Assembly (NCBI GenBank): GCA_026261815.1
Contig: JAMPIT010000566.1
Span: forward strand, 24,019,001-24,083,000
Source: Monarcha castaneiventris obscurior
Taxonomy: Eukaryota > Chordata > Aves > Passeriformes > Monarchidae
DNA length: 64,000 bases
Reading direction: 5' to 3'
Part shown: positions 52,201-64,000 of the stretch, one piece after another
Layout: every line of letters starts with the position of its first letter
How positions within the stretch are numbered: the first letter of the stretch is position 1
Notes under the pieces: generated by a model
What the model saw: only the letters and a program-made list of their open reading frames with translations
Databases searched by the model: none
What the model was told of the DNA's origin: nothing
Translations under genes and position numbers: made by a program

Positions 52201-55200
52201 CAAGGGAACAGGCTCATGGAGTTCAGTCAGGGTGGATCTACGGAAGAGGAGTCTAGAGGCATGGTCTGGTATTGCCCCTAATTCTATGTATGTGTCTCTT
52301 GCTCATTAGAGAGACTCTTACAAGTCTTTGTTTTCTTGGAAGAATCATCATCCAGGAGCATGAAAGTGGTGGTCTATATAGCAGTATTCCAGGACATATT
52401 CCTTCCTTCCAGCACACAGCTGGAGAAGTAACAGTCTTTCCTCTGAATTAAGGCACCAAAAATTTGAAAATAGTAACTTTTACAACAGTATAATTCAGAA
52501 TGTTCTAATTTTATTCAAACCACTTTCTAAACACAAAAAATAGGACATAATAAGCAATTTCAGGAATCTTGAGTAGGACCAATCTCACAAATCTGCTGAA
52601 AATGTCATCCTTTTTAGATATTTCTACTTTCTATCACAGCATACACCTTAATGTCATTGTAAGATACACTTCTCAAATCATGCATTTCCTTCACTTTTAC
52701 TTTTTAACACAAAGAATAAAGATGTTAAAATTTTTCAAAAAGCAGAAAAAAGTGTTTAAAAAAAAGGAAGCTAAGGTCCCTTAGATTTATAGGACAGGTC
52801 AATACAGAAATCTAAATGAAGGAAGAAAAACATTTGCCATTGTTGCTGAATTGGTATCTGAATAGTAAGAACCTCTTTATCAGAAAACATATACTGAACA
52901 CATCCTTATTAAACTGTATAGTGATGCTCTGAAAATGATTTCAGGGAAGAAACAGTTCACTTTTGATAGACATACTGCTTGGGACCTTTTCTGTCTTCAG
53001 AAGTACGTCAGCCTTTACTGGTTTTGCTGATGTGCGCACTTTTCACAAAGTAACTTGCCTGAGCCAAATAAATCACTTAAGTACATCATAGATGTTAAAT
53101 GGTAATAAGTTTGGGGAATGCTATCTGAAAAAAAAAAGGTCTTTACAAACCTTATATGAAAATTTAAATCCTAAAATACCTAATGTTTTACTTCCTTTGG
53201 AAAAAGGGTTTTAAAATAAAACTCAAATACTACCATTTACCACTCAGACTCTCCAATGATGTGTTTTCTATGAACAGTGTGTATTTTCAAGAATCAATGA
53301 GCTAGCAAAATTTAAATTAAGACTCTTGAAATACATGGTTTTTTTGGCACATATAAAACATGTTTAAAATGCTCCCAGGAGCACAGCTTCAAGCCACACA
53401 CCTTACACACCCCTGACTTAGCAGACTACATAGGTCTGTTTACATTTACAAGATGTAGGAGTTAATATAAGTTAAGCCAACTTACCCTGTGCTACAAAGT
53501 CCAGCCATGAACACCATTCTGAGAAAAAATAGTAACTCTTCATTTCTGCTACCGAAATTCCTCTCTGATTCATCATCAGAGAAGAAAGAGGTCCACTTTT
53601 CCCTTTCTCTGCTCAGAACAAACTGCCCCAAAAAGGTAAGAGCTTTTGTATTACCTGAACTTCGTTCCATAAATATAACAGGTGGCACAAGACGACTTTA
53701 CAAATATATTTTCCTCCACTAATGTGATTGCTCTTTAATTATATCTCTTTAATTATAGTGTTCTCCCCTCATGACCCCACCCTGAATATTTACAGACTGC
53801 TGATATACCCAGTGTCTAATACAGTATATATAAGCATAAGCCCTAAGCATATTTTTGTTCATGTTAGGCTTTAACAAGGCAAAGCAAAACTGTTTTTCAG
53901 GCAGATATTCACAATGCTATCTGGAACCAGTCATACTGAATTGCTCACTCACAAGTACAGTTTATCACCTCTGCTATGGATTCACACCTAACTCTCTTCT
54001 CCATTTTCCTGATCAAAAAAGTGCAAGAGCATTTCAAGCAGGACAGGTCAATCAAAGTCGCAATCACAGAAACCTAAAATCTCAAATGAATCCCTTTTCA
54101 ACACCTTTATACAGCCAGCAAACAAAGGCATGAATGCAGCAAACAGCAAACACAGCCTTATACACCTGGACCTATCTAGTGTGGGGACTAACAGTAATAA
54201 AGTTGTTGTGGCAGACTTTAACACTGACCAGAAATGTCAGTATTTGCACAGGCTCCAGGCAGGCTTTGGCTACACTGAAGCCTTCAGGTACACAAATATT
54301 TCTGCTATTGTTGTGTGTTTAGTCTGACATTTCCTGCATCTACATATTTTGCTAGCCTGCCCATAAGCTAACTCCCTCTCCCCTTACAAGAATGCCCAAT
54401 ATCCAACAAAACTCATACAGCTTCAGGAAAAGATGTACCTTGGCTGACACAGACGATGCAGAAGTGCTTTTCCTCTAGACTCTTCTTCACTCTTTGTGGT
54501 GGATTATTCAGGTTATGGATTAACCAAGCTCTATCGGACTCACTACAAAAATCTGTTAGTATGAGGCACCCACATTGCAGTGCTGCTCACTGTACCTTTT
54601 ACACAGGACTTCTTTGGATTGTGACACAGTCAGTCTCCTCAGCCACCCATTCATCACATGCCTAGAACTACACACGAAAGCAAACTGAGCTACAGCTTCA
54701 GTGATCTTTGTCAGAAAACCAACCTGAATCCAGAGTGAAAAGATGCAGACTACAGGATGCCTCCAAAGATACTCCCCATCCATGCCACGCGCAGCACAGA
54801 CTGACGTCTCTGGCGTCTCCACCTGCCAGACTTGTTCTACAGCTCTCAGCTCAAGCTGACACACTGTTCCCATTTGCTTAGAGAAAGCGACAAGAGGGAG
54901 GATCTCAAAGCATGGTCTGTGAGCACTACACTGGGATGCCCATCACAAAGGGCCACAGCACATCAGCACCTTGGAAAACCTCCCCTGCAGATGGGAGACA
55001 GGTGTCCCCAGAGAAGACTGCTCAGAGCCACAGCTTTCCAGGGCTGAAATCCTCCACAAACCCACAACTGCTGTCCCAGCCAGAGATGAAGAAGCACACA
55101 GAAGATACACAGTCAGTGATGGATTCAGAAAATGTGATGGTGTCTCACAGCGCTCACTGTACCAGCCTGGGCCCTGCCTGTCTAGGCAGGAGGGGCCACA

Positions 55201-57273
55201 TGGCACCTGGTCCCAAACATCTGCATTCCAAAGAGCAAGTGTCACCAGAGCCAGGGCTCAAACAGGGTGAGCAGATAAAGGCAACAGAGCCTGCCCTGAG
55301 TAAAAGACACCTGCAGAGAACAGCACGATGAGAGTTAGGCCAAGGAGGACAGATCCAACTGTCGACAGGCTGTAAGTAAATAAAGTCTGCTTTGTTAAAA
55401 TGAAAATAAAACAGAGATGAATATGATGAACTATGACGACTCTGGAAGCCAGCCCAGCTTCCCTTATTAAGGTAAATAAGTTAATGCAAGATCAATATAT
55501 GAAATAGGACATTTATTGTTCAGTTAAAGGTTTCTATATTCTATATTAAATATTTTAACATGAAGGGAAAGGATGAAGTGACAGCAAAGCAAACATGCTG
55601 TCAGCAATTTCCAGAGATGCTAATGAAGACAGAACAAAGCTTTGTGAGACTTGGGACAACAGGACAGAGTGCTCAACTTTGTCACAGGAAGAGAGTTGCA
55701 TGCATCATGGGATTCACAGAATCACAAGCACATTTACTTTGGAAATACATTCTGCCAAAGTTGTGATTTCACCCCGTTTAGCTACAGGACAGAAATGTTC
55801 CCAGGCTGGAATACTTCTCCCTTTCAACAATCTAAAGCTTCACCTTCTATGAAACATTTGGTCTGCAAGTGCCACTGAAAGCCAAGCTTTGCTACCAGGA
55901 AGGTGGGAAAACTCATATCAGTCCAAAAGACCATAAACCAGCTTTGACCAAAACAATGGAGTAATTCTTACTGAATATATAAGGTTAACATTAAAAGCCT
56001 GTAATTGCTTTCCTACTGTCAACATAAAATGGGTAACAGGAAGGAAAGGAAACAGAATTTTTGCATTCTTGAAGACTTCAAACATAAAAGGCTGCCACAT
56101 GATCAAAAAGAGCTTTGGAATAATAATAAAGATGGGTGGGAGACAGGACAGCTTCCTACAGAAACATACTATTTTCTGACATACTTCTAAGTGAAAGGAA
56201 GATCTAAGTAAGACATAATATGATAAGATTTATATTAAGGACCTTGATCTAAAGGAAATTAGGAAAAAAATAGGAATATTATCTGTTAGAATGTGTTCAA
56301 TATATTACATTTGTGGTTTTCTCCTATGTAGTCAATGCTTTGCCTATACTTTGGATCAGCTCAAATCCATTAATGAATGGCCAGCAGGTGCCTGAAACTC
56401 ATTAAAAAATAAATATCATAAAATATTTGGTGAAAGTAGTGGCTTTCATGGATACACTATGGACTTGACTGCATTGAGTGCTACCAAGTGATAGTTGAAT
56501 CCTACATGAAAGCAAGACTGACATTTGAGGAGATCTTGTTTTGTTTTGCTTTACAAGATGGCATCCCATATGGTTAAAATACTAGCAAATTTTTCCTGAT
56601 TTTTCTTTACTGCAATTTACTTCAAAAGTTTTTCTAGTCTCAGCTGAATAGAACTGATTGTTAGATTTTGATAGTTTACTAGTAAGCACTCCTAAAAGTA
56701 CCAAATCTTGGCCTCACAAATGCCCAGAACTGGTAAGTCAGGAAAAGTGAAATCCTTACATTCCAGAAGTTACAAAATAAAAAAAAGTTTATTAAAAAAA
56801 CCCTTATAATTTTAATTCCAAACACAATAGATGACAAAAGACTCAGTGAGCACTGTACAAATGAAAATGTAAGAAAATCAAATCACCAGAGAGGCATTTT
56901 TCTCTTTGTATTTTTTTTTCTGAGTAAATGTCAACATTAAAGAAAGGAATACTGAAAAGCCTTGAAAATTAACAAAGGTAGCTTAGTTTATGTTGATGTA
57001 GATTTCCAAATTAATTTAATAAGAAACAAAAGAAGTCCTCTTTTTTTAAAAAAGATCATAATAGGTCACTGTGTTTTACTTAATTACTGAAAAATCTACT
57101 TCAGCTTATCTTAGCCAGTCAGGGTTAACTTGTTTCAGAGAAAAAAAAATACCAACCAGAATGTAGCTTTACTAAACACAAAGCTTATATAATTATCAGT
57201 CACACTAACACATACTGTATGAAACAGATTTTGAGACTGAGTAAGTGGTGGCAAGCCCTAAATTTAGTACGTT

Positions 57274-57399
57274 ACAGATGTAGTGGTTTGGTTCAAATTA
57301 TCCATTACTTACTTATTTTCCTTCTGTGAGATAAGAATTAGGAGAGAACAAACTTCTTTAACTACAACTCCCAGCTATGCTAAACCATGACACAGATGT
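57274..57399. mobile_element. Short candidate insertion flanked by 8-bp direct repeats
   Basis: ACAGATGT occurs at 57274-57281 and 57392-57399, enclosing 110 bp. The inner ends are AGTGGTTTGG... and ...CTAAACCATGAC; read as TGTAGTGGTTT and (reverse complement) TGTGTCATGGTTT they are imperfect inverted ends. It could be a non-autonomous DNA element, since hAT elements make 8-bp duplications, or a short avian LTR with TG...CA ends. No coding capacity. Confidence 0.45.
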
Positions 57400-60144
57400 G
57401 ATCAGAGGCTTCTTGATTTTTTTTGTACAAATATTTTCTTTTGCATAAATAGATGTGCTTTTTAGGAGAGGAATACTCAGCAGTGTTCTTCTAGAATATA
57501 AAAGGAGGGCTGATGTAAAGCATTCAAATCTATGTTAGATACTGTCATACACCTGGAACTGCAAGAAAAAACATGGTATAAAGTTTTTCTCCAGTAGGTA
57601 CTGGTGAGAGAGAGTAATTACTATCATAAGTAATACCTAATATATCGATAAAGATTTGTATTTTTTAACTGTAACAATTGCTGGATCCCTACATGAGTAC
57701 ACTTTCAGAAAAAAACCCCACTTGTTCCTGCAAGAATCATCAGCTGAAAAAGATCAGTAACAAAAATTCTAGGCTGCTTACTGCTCATATTCAACTCACA
57801 ATTTAGTTGCAACATTTTGTGTACACACACATCACACTACAGGATCATGTATACATTCACCTCACCAGAGCATATTTGATGTTGGTTATGTCTTGAGTGC
57901 CGTCTGCCATGAGGGATTTGGAAGAATCTTTGTAGGATCCTAAAAGGACTTCCATGTCCTTCCCTTAAAAGGCGGCGTTGAGCCATGGGTGTATCTTCAC
58001 CAAACTATTCAGCAAAGGAAATAAAAGATCTCCTCTTTCGAATTACTCTCTTCTAACACAATGAAAGATACTCTGATTTTGTTTTTAAATGTCAATGGAG
58101 TGTGAAATTTCTTTGTCAAATTCAGATGATACCAAAAATTATAAAAAAGGCTGCAGTTTTAAAGTCCTGGAAGAGGGTGCAGTGCAGTTATTTGTATTAT
58201 ATATGCTTTTCTTCAGAAACCAATACCTGGTTCCACTAGAAAGGAAACAAAAGACTGGTTGCACTTAATGGACTGGAAACACCAAGATGCTTTCTGCATG
58301 AAGCTGCAGTCCTCTCTCAGTTCCTAGCATGCTGCACCCAGCAGCAGGACATCTTGCCACAGCTTCAGTCTACTTTCAGTGTGATCAGTATGAATAAAGA
58401 AGTCACAGCTTCTCATGCAAGCAGGTCAGACTAGCAAGACATTTTAAGAAAATAAAAAAAGGTGCAAAACTGTCTCTTTTTTAGTGTTTCATCCAAAATA
58501 ACTATATCCAAACTAACAGCCCTGTGCTGTTTAGGATGAAGAAAAGCCCCACAAAACATCCAGGTTGTCAATGCACTCCAGCCGCACAGGGAGATCCAAC
58601 GCCAGTGCTCATCCCAAGTACCTGGCACAATCACCTCCTTCTTCACATCCTTCTCCTTAACATGAGGGATGTTCAGCTGTTGCAAGGAAACTTGAGAGGT
58701 TTCTCCTGAAGGCAAGTTGAACGTCTTTCTTTTATTTTGCAGTCTTGCTTGTAAGTTCACAGCTTGACACTCCGAGGACAGAAATCTCACACTGACACTT
58801 GCTGCGTTTCCTACTTCATCTCAAACAACTGGTATCTCTCAGGGACAAGCGCTGTGCTCATGCCAGAAAATTAAAAGAAAATACCATTGTGAATACAATA
58901 CTGCCAATTAGAAACTCCTCTTCAGCTCATTTGCCCCAAGTTAGACTCCCATCATCAATACAACTCCTCTTTCTCCCCCTGCATTTGCCCAGAGAACTGA
59001 GCCCTTCAAAGACAGAGCCTGTTTCCAGAATATGTGAGCAGAGAGGTCTTACGAGAAAAACCTGGGTCTTCCTGGGAGTTAACAAACAGCTAATCGGAAG
59101 GAAGGGAGGGGAAATGAATCCCAGGCTTTCTTAAAACATATCAGGAAACCCTACACTGTCTGTTCCCCCTGTCTCTTTCAATGCAGGAGAGAGGAAATTG
59201 ATAATGCTGCTTTACTTGGCAGCCAAGATTTTCCTCTCAATTCTGTTTAACTATGTCCTGTATGGCCACAGAGCTGCCATAACCCAAATATACACCATTA
59301 TGCACATCACCCTGAAGAAGTGTTTTAAAATGTGATGTATCATCTATTACTCTGAAAGCAAATTCAAAGACACAAACTTTAATTAAGTCATATGGAAATA
59401 AATATTAAGTACCTTATTACAAAATATTATTTTGCATGCACTGTGTTAACAGAGGAGAATTGTTACAGTCCTAGCTGGAAGAGGTTCAACTACTGACATG
59501 AAATCATGGACAAGTGTGACAATCTTGAAATGTGACAACCAAGAAAAATATCAAAAAACTAATTAAGAAAAGATGAGTTTCATGCAAATATAATTTGTTT
59601 TCCAAATTCATTGTATCAAGCAGATGGACCACAGTATATTGTAGCCGTGCTACATGTCCTGGATCAAAGGCTTTCCAAGCTTATGTAAGTACCCAGAAAT
59701 TCACAGGAAGGAAGGACAGGAACAGCCTAGTGGTGGAGCACCACCATGATACACACTGCCACTGTACTATATACTCAGGGTTCCAACAAAAGAGGAACTG
59801 AGGTAAGACACGGCATATTAGGTAAAATTCTGCATTTTCTTGCACTGCTTGTCACTGGGGGCACAAAGCAGTGGTTCTGGCCAGATAAAGGGTGACAACA
59901 ACATCCACAGAGACAAGGCTGCAACGTGTTCCTTGCTGAGTTTCCCAGTGGAGGCACCAAATGTGACCATGGGGTGCCTGTGGCAGTTTGTCAGCCGTCA
60001 GAGCTTCCCTCCTACCTGGCAGGATAACTACTTGTTTGGGGCTTTTGGAGCGCACTGGCCTCATGACCTAAGGACCCGTTCTGACAGTCAAGTGGGATGA
60101 TGATGAAACTACACATCTCCTTCCAGCAGCCGAGCCCTGCTAGA

Positions 60145-60421
60145 AAATGAGGCAGATAGGATAAGAGAAAATGGCCTCAGGCTGTGCCAGGGATGTTTTG
60201 ATTGAATACTAGGAAATATTTCTTCACAAAAACATTTGACAGGCACCGGATCAGGCTGCCCAGGGAAGTGGTTTAGTCACCATCTCTGGAAGTATTTAAA
60301 AAGACATATATATGTGGCACTTAGGGACATGGTTTAGTTGTGGACTTGCTAGTGTTGGGTTAATAGTTGGACTCAATGATGTTAAAGGTCTTTTCCAACC
60401 TAAATGATTCTATGATTTTAT
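60145..60421 (+). mobile_element. CR1 LINE 3' region
   Basis: The plus strand contains AGAGAAAATGGCCTCAGGCT, then GTGCCAGGG..., CAGGCTGCCCAGGGAAGTGG..., GGACTCAATGATGTTAAAGG and TCTTTTCCAACCTAAATGATTCTATGATTTTATG, the last part of CR1 with its 3' octamers. It is about 275 bp, 5' truncated, and antisense to MCF2L. Confidence 0.92.
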
Positions 60422-63272
60422 GAAAAGTGGCGCTCTGTCCCAGCAGTGTCTTGAGCATGTGATGACACTAGTGGCACATGGTGAAAACCTCACCAACAAT
60501 TTGTGTAGAGGATTATTTCAAGGAAAAAAGCACGTTCTCCTTTTTTTCTTCACATATCAAATGCATGCAGAAGATTGATGACTTAAACTGTAAAGTTGGT
60601 AAGTACACACAATCCTACTGAAATCTAGCCATTAGCTACATCCCTGTCCGCAAACAAGCTTTTAATCTTCTTTCAAGCACTCAAATTTGTGCCTAGAAGC
60701 AAAGAAATTAATCACAACAATGGCTATGGTAGTGCGCAATCAGAAGGAAACAGATGGTGTAATGCACTGTTTTCCAAACAGCAGCAGCTTCTATCTCCAG
60801 GAAAATAATCTGAATATTTTCCCTTGCTGTTGGCATTACTATAACAAAAGCTCCCATTTGAAGGACATCTTCTCTGCACTGTACAGCATCAGCAAATTAC
60901 GCCAGAGTTTACAGACAGCAATATTCTTTGAGTATTAGTTGGCAGAACCAACTAGACTGCACCTACCTCTCCTTTTAAATCACATAAACAGTAATATTCA
61001 GTGGGTAACACCCCTCCAATTATCTTTCAATGACTGCAGACAGCCTGATGGAATCAACAAAATTGTGGCAATGAAATAGGGCTTATTTTTCTCATGCTTC
61101 ATTTCCAGGTCTGTTTCTGACTGCAGGCAGAGTGTTTCACACTGACAACAGGAGCAGCCACAATGACTTACAGCTGTACACTCTCTCTGATTCCTCCTTT
61201 CCCAGGGACTCTCAAAATACTTTAGAACCTCAGTAAAACTTCACGTTTTCTTGGGGATCTTTAAATTAAGATGCCATCACTTTCTTCACCACTAAATGTT
61301 CCTGCTGCTCCTTTCAATCTTTTTGTTTGTACAGGGGCCTTATCTTTACCGGACATCTCCAATGCCCTACTGTGATTTTTCCTCCAAATCCTAACAATTA
61401 TTTACAGGCCCTTCTTTACATCCTCACATCTGATGTGATGCTGAAAGATTCACATTAAGGACCATGTATCCCTCCTGCAGGTACAGAGAAAGAGGCTCTG
61501 GCAGGAGAATCATCACTGCTCTAGTGTTTCTTCTAAATTTATTCCATTTCTCCACACTTCTTCATGTCTCCTGATAAGCCGCTGCCACTGGTGTTACCAT
61601 TTCTCCTATGGTAGACAGTGTTTATCAGGGAAAAGAGTACCTCTCACAGACAATAAACATGGCAGCTCTCATGCACTTCAAGATCACACCATGCACACAG
61701 GGCACAAGAGTCCACCTGTGTGATCCCTCTCTTCTGCTCACCCACTCTTTTTCCGTGGAGTTCTGGCAGGTAGGAGAAACTCCAGTATCAAAAGTGCCTT
61801 CACATCCCCAGTAACAATCCAGAAGGCTGCAGGACAGATCTCACGTGAAGATTATAAAAGACTCTGAAAATTATATGAGGACTTGCATCTAACATACACA
61901 TATGCGGAGCTCAGAAATTACTGTTTCTTGGATCAGTTTCTAAAAGCAAATATAAGGGCACATACAAGCTAAATCTTGCTATGTGGATCTTCCAGCATCA
62001 GCACACTCACAGTAACAGTGGAAATGAAATGAGGGGGAAGAAAAGTGAAATGTTGTTTATGTTTTTCTCTTTAAATCATGTTTCATCAATTATGTCCTGC
62101 ATACATACTTATTTTGTTGAGAACAGTCATACAAACAGAAAGATAAACTGGACTCATGATACATTATTGTACAAACTGATTGTTTTGCACACATAAAAAT
62201 ATAATACACAAGATACTTCTAATCTGAAATTTAAGTTGTTTTAAAGAGTTGAACACCCACATACCATAAGGAGTTAGCACAGATTGTTGTTAAGCCTAGT
62301 CCTGAGCTTTTTTATAACCCTATATAAGTGTTAAATTATGGCAAGTTGCTCGTGTTGGTTTTTAAAATTGAAAACAAGTTGTCAAAGATTAATCCATTCC
62401 AGAGGCCAGCCACTAGGCTAAAACAATAAAGAGTCAACTAGAGGCTGAGTTTAAATGAAACAGGAAGTGTAGCTGAGATGTTAAAGACAAAAAACTTGAT
62501 ATTTTTACACCCACAAATCCCACAGGGCTCTTGTAGAGTGAAAATGCTGAGAAAACCTGTCTGAAAATCCAATAAATAAATCATTATTCCATTCCATCTA
62601 GACTCTTGAAAATATTGAAAAGAAAAAGACTTAATCTTCCTTTTTCAATGTGAACGACTTTAATATAAAATTTAGGTACAATCTTTTGCCTTTATTATTT
62701 TTTTGCTTGTTAGAATTGGATAGGCGTGCTTATATTTTACTTTCAGGCTATTTTAGCAGAGCATTCTACCAAAAAACTTCAAAAAGGGGGTCCCATCAAG
62801 TATTCTAGAGAATCTGTCATCTGAAACTATATTTAATAAAATACCATGACATATCAGCAGAAGATGGAGTGGGTAGAAATCTCAGAAATAGGTATGAATG
62901 AAGATATATCTGGGAGAACCTAAAAGCCTCTGCAAACAACTCGGTGTCTCATAAAAACATAGACAGTGATAAATAGTCTTAATACTTTGATGTTGATTTA
63001 TTAAGGGCTGGGAGTTTAAAGAATTATTTAGTATCACAAGATATCTAGACAGAAACCCTGAACCAAGTAACAACAGTGAATTAGGTTAGTTGTCCAAGCT
63101 TAATCCTAACTGGATGTATCTGCTCAGAGACAAACCACGATTGTAATAAGCATCAGATGAATATAAGTAGATCAGGACTGAGATAAATGGACAGCTTGCA
63201 TTCTATTTATACTTCCACATTATGCTGCTGAGCCACTTCTGCCAGTCTTTCCTCACAGAAGAAAGATCTCTC

Positions 63273-63287
63273 AAAAAAAAAAAAAAA
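63273..63287. repeat. A15 homopolymer
   Basis: Fifteen A in a row; no upstream retroelement was recognised. Confidence 0.9.
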
Positions 63288-64000
63288 CAACCTAAAATAA
63301 AACCTAAACCTAATATAATGTTTCATAATTTAAATGTACAATAACAAGCACACAAAAATTTGCAATATATAAGATTAGGGTTTCAGTATTCTGGAAGCGT
63401 TAACATTTAACTGTCAAGATAACAAAAAGCTCTTAAAGCCTAACATCTGTCCCTCTAATTTAGGTAATCTTACATTGCATGTCTGAATTTCCTGTGGGTT
63501 AGCAATAAATGTGACCCATCTCCAAAAGAACAAGTTCCTTCACCATTAGCAATAGAAAATACTCTGAAAATCACAGTGGATCAGAGAAATAACTAGAGGA
63601 GGATGTCTCTTTATGACCAGCCACGTGAAGTGAGGTTTAGCATCTAACAAGACAGCACTTCCACTTTGTCCTTTCACTTTTGAAGGCAACTGGCAATCAA
63701 TTTCAAAAGCTCAGAGATGTTCTAGGAAAGAGTAAGGAAACTGCATATACACTGACAAAGACCAGGAGGTCAGAACATGGGAAAAGCCTGATTAGCATCC
63801 ACTGCCAATGCAAAGCAGCAGGTAAATCCACTGTGATATTGGAGCTAATTATGCAACTGCCACCACCAGTTCACTCATTTACTTAAATTCTACCAAGTAA
63901 AATGACCTGGAGGGTGACAATTACAGGTTGTGATTGAACAGATTTGTCAGAGGTATGAGGTCTACCTTTTTGGTCAGAAGTGAGAGCATGTGAAGAGGAA

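Larger units (their letters stand above)
28285..64000 (-). other. MCF2L: MCF2L upstream intron, at least 35.7 kb, 5' end outside window
   Basis: This sequence lies upstream of the 84-bp exon, whose acceptor (TTTTCTCCACAG) proves that a further 5' exon exists. I searched both strands by eye for the mammalian MCF2L 5' coding segments and found no match. There is no CpG-dense island of promoter type. Recognised contents: a CA/CG tract (28722-28749), a 19-bp perfect hairpin (29804-29850), LTR-like and CR1 fragments at 35.9-36.5 and 41.4-41.8 kb, a short flanked insertion (57.3 kb) and a CR1 3' end (60.4 kb). The intervals 29.9-35.9, 36.6-41.3, 41.8-57.2, 57.4-60.1 and 60.5-64.0 kb hold no gene or repeat I can name. 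An alternative first exon of MCF2L or an antisense noncoding RNA could be hidden here. Confidence 0.75.

Noticed and set aside
54556..54873. 105-residue minus-strand frame considered as a first exon
   Set aside because: No similarity to Dbl-family N-termini and no fitting donor.
55700..55730. CACAGAATCACA-like string resembling a CR1 tail
   Set aside because: No further CR1 similarity on either side; too short.
58431..58790. 119-residue minus-strand frame considered as an MCF2L 5' exon
   Set aside because: It does not match any MCF2L N-terminal segment I know, and there is no GT donor leaving phase 1 at a suitable place.
1..64000. CRISPR arrays, bacterial operons, prophage or tRNA/rRNA genes
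   Set aside because: None were seen; the spliced exons, CR1 elements and composition mark this as vertebrate nuclear DNA.

Overview
The window looks like bird nuclear DNA, probably from a songbird. It is AT-rich, intron-like sequence with no compact genes. Its recognisable interspersed repeats are CR1 LINE fragments ending in the avian (ATTCTATG)-type 3' tail, plus LTR-like pieces resembling avian endogenous retrovirus LTRs. No mammalian L1 or Alu-like sequence was noticed. The species call is inference from repeat content and from the protein matches below. The one gene I can support is MCF2L (Dbs/Ost, a Dbl-family Rho/Cdc42 guanine nucleotide exchange factor), read on the minus strand. Three consecutive small exons are visible, in transcript order 28284-28201 (84 bp), 19156-19042 (115 bp) and 1277-1187 (91 bp). 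Their reading phases join perfectly (1/1, 1/2, 2/0) and all have canonical AG/GT splice sites. They encode the stretch leading into the N-terminal CRAL-TRIO/Sec14 domain and its first half. The rest is intron: about 17.8 kb between the second and third visible exons, 9.0 kb between the first and second, at least 35.7 kb upstream of the first, and 1.2 kb downstream of the third. The upstream coding exon(s) and promoter were not found and presumably lie beyond position 64000. Downstream exons (rest of Sec14, spectrin repeat, DH-PH) lie before position 1. Layout: 1-1186 intron; 1187-1277 exon; 1278-19041 intron with a short CR1 tail (about 11.1 kb), a long decayed CR1 pol fragment (about 16.87-18.48 kb) and a 262-bp sequence present as two inverted copies (10245-10506 and 17478-17739); 19042-19156 exon; 19157-28200 intron with a T24 tract, a CR1 tail and a GC-richer patch; 28201-28284 exon; 28285-64000 intron with a perfect 19-bp hairpin, two LTR-like fragments each abutting a CR1 tail, a short insertion flanked by 8-bp direct repeats, and a CR1 3' end near 60.4 kb. 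The best lead is the 262-bp inverted pair. The two copies are 97.7% identical without gaps, share an open frame, and one is cleanly inserted into a much more decayed CR1. Nothing here suggests a novel enzymatic or defence system; the window is mainly a large intron of a conserved signalling gene.
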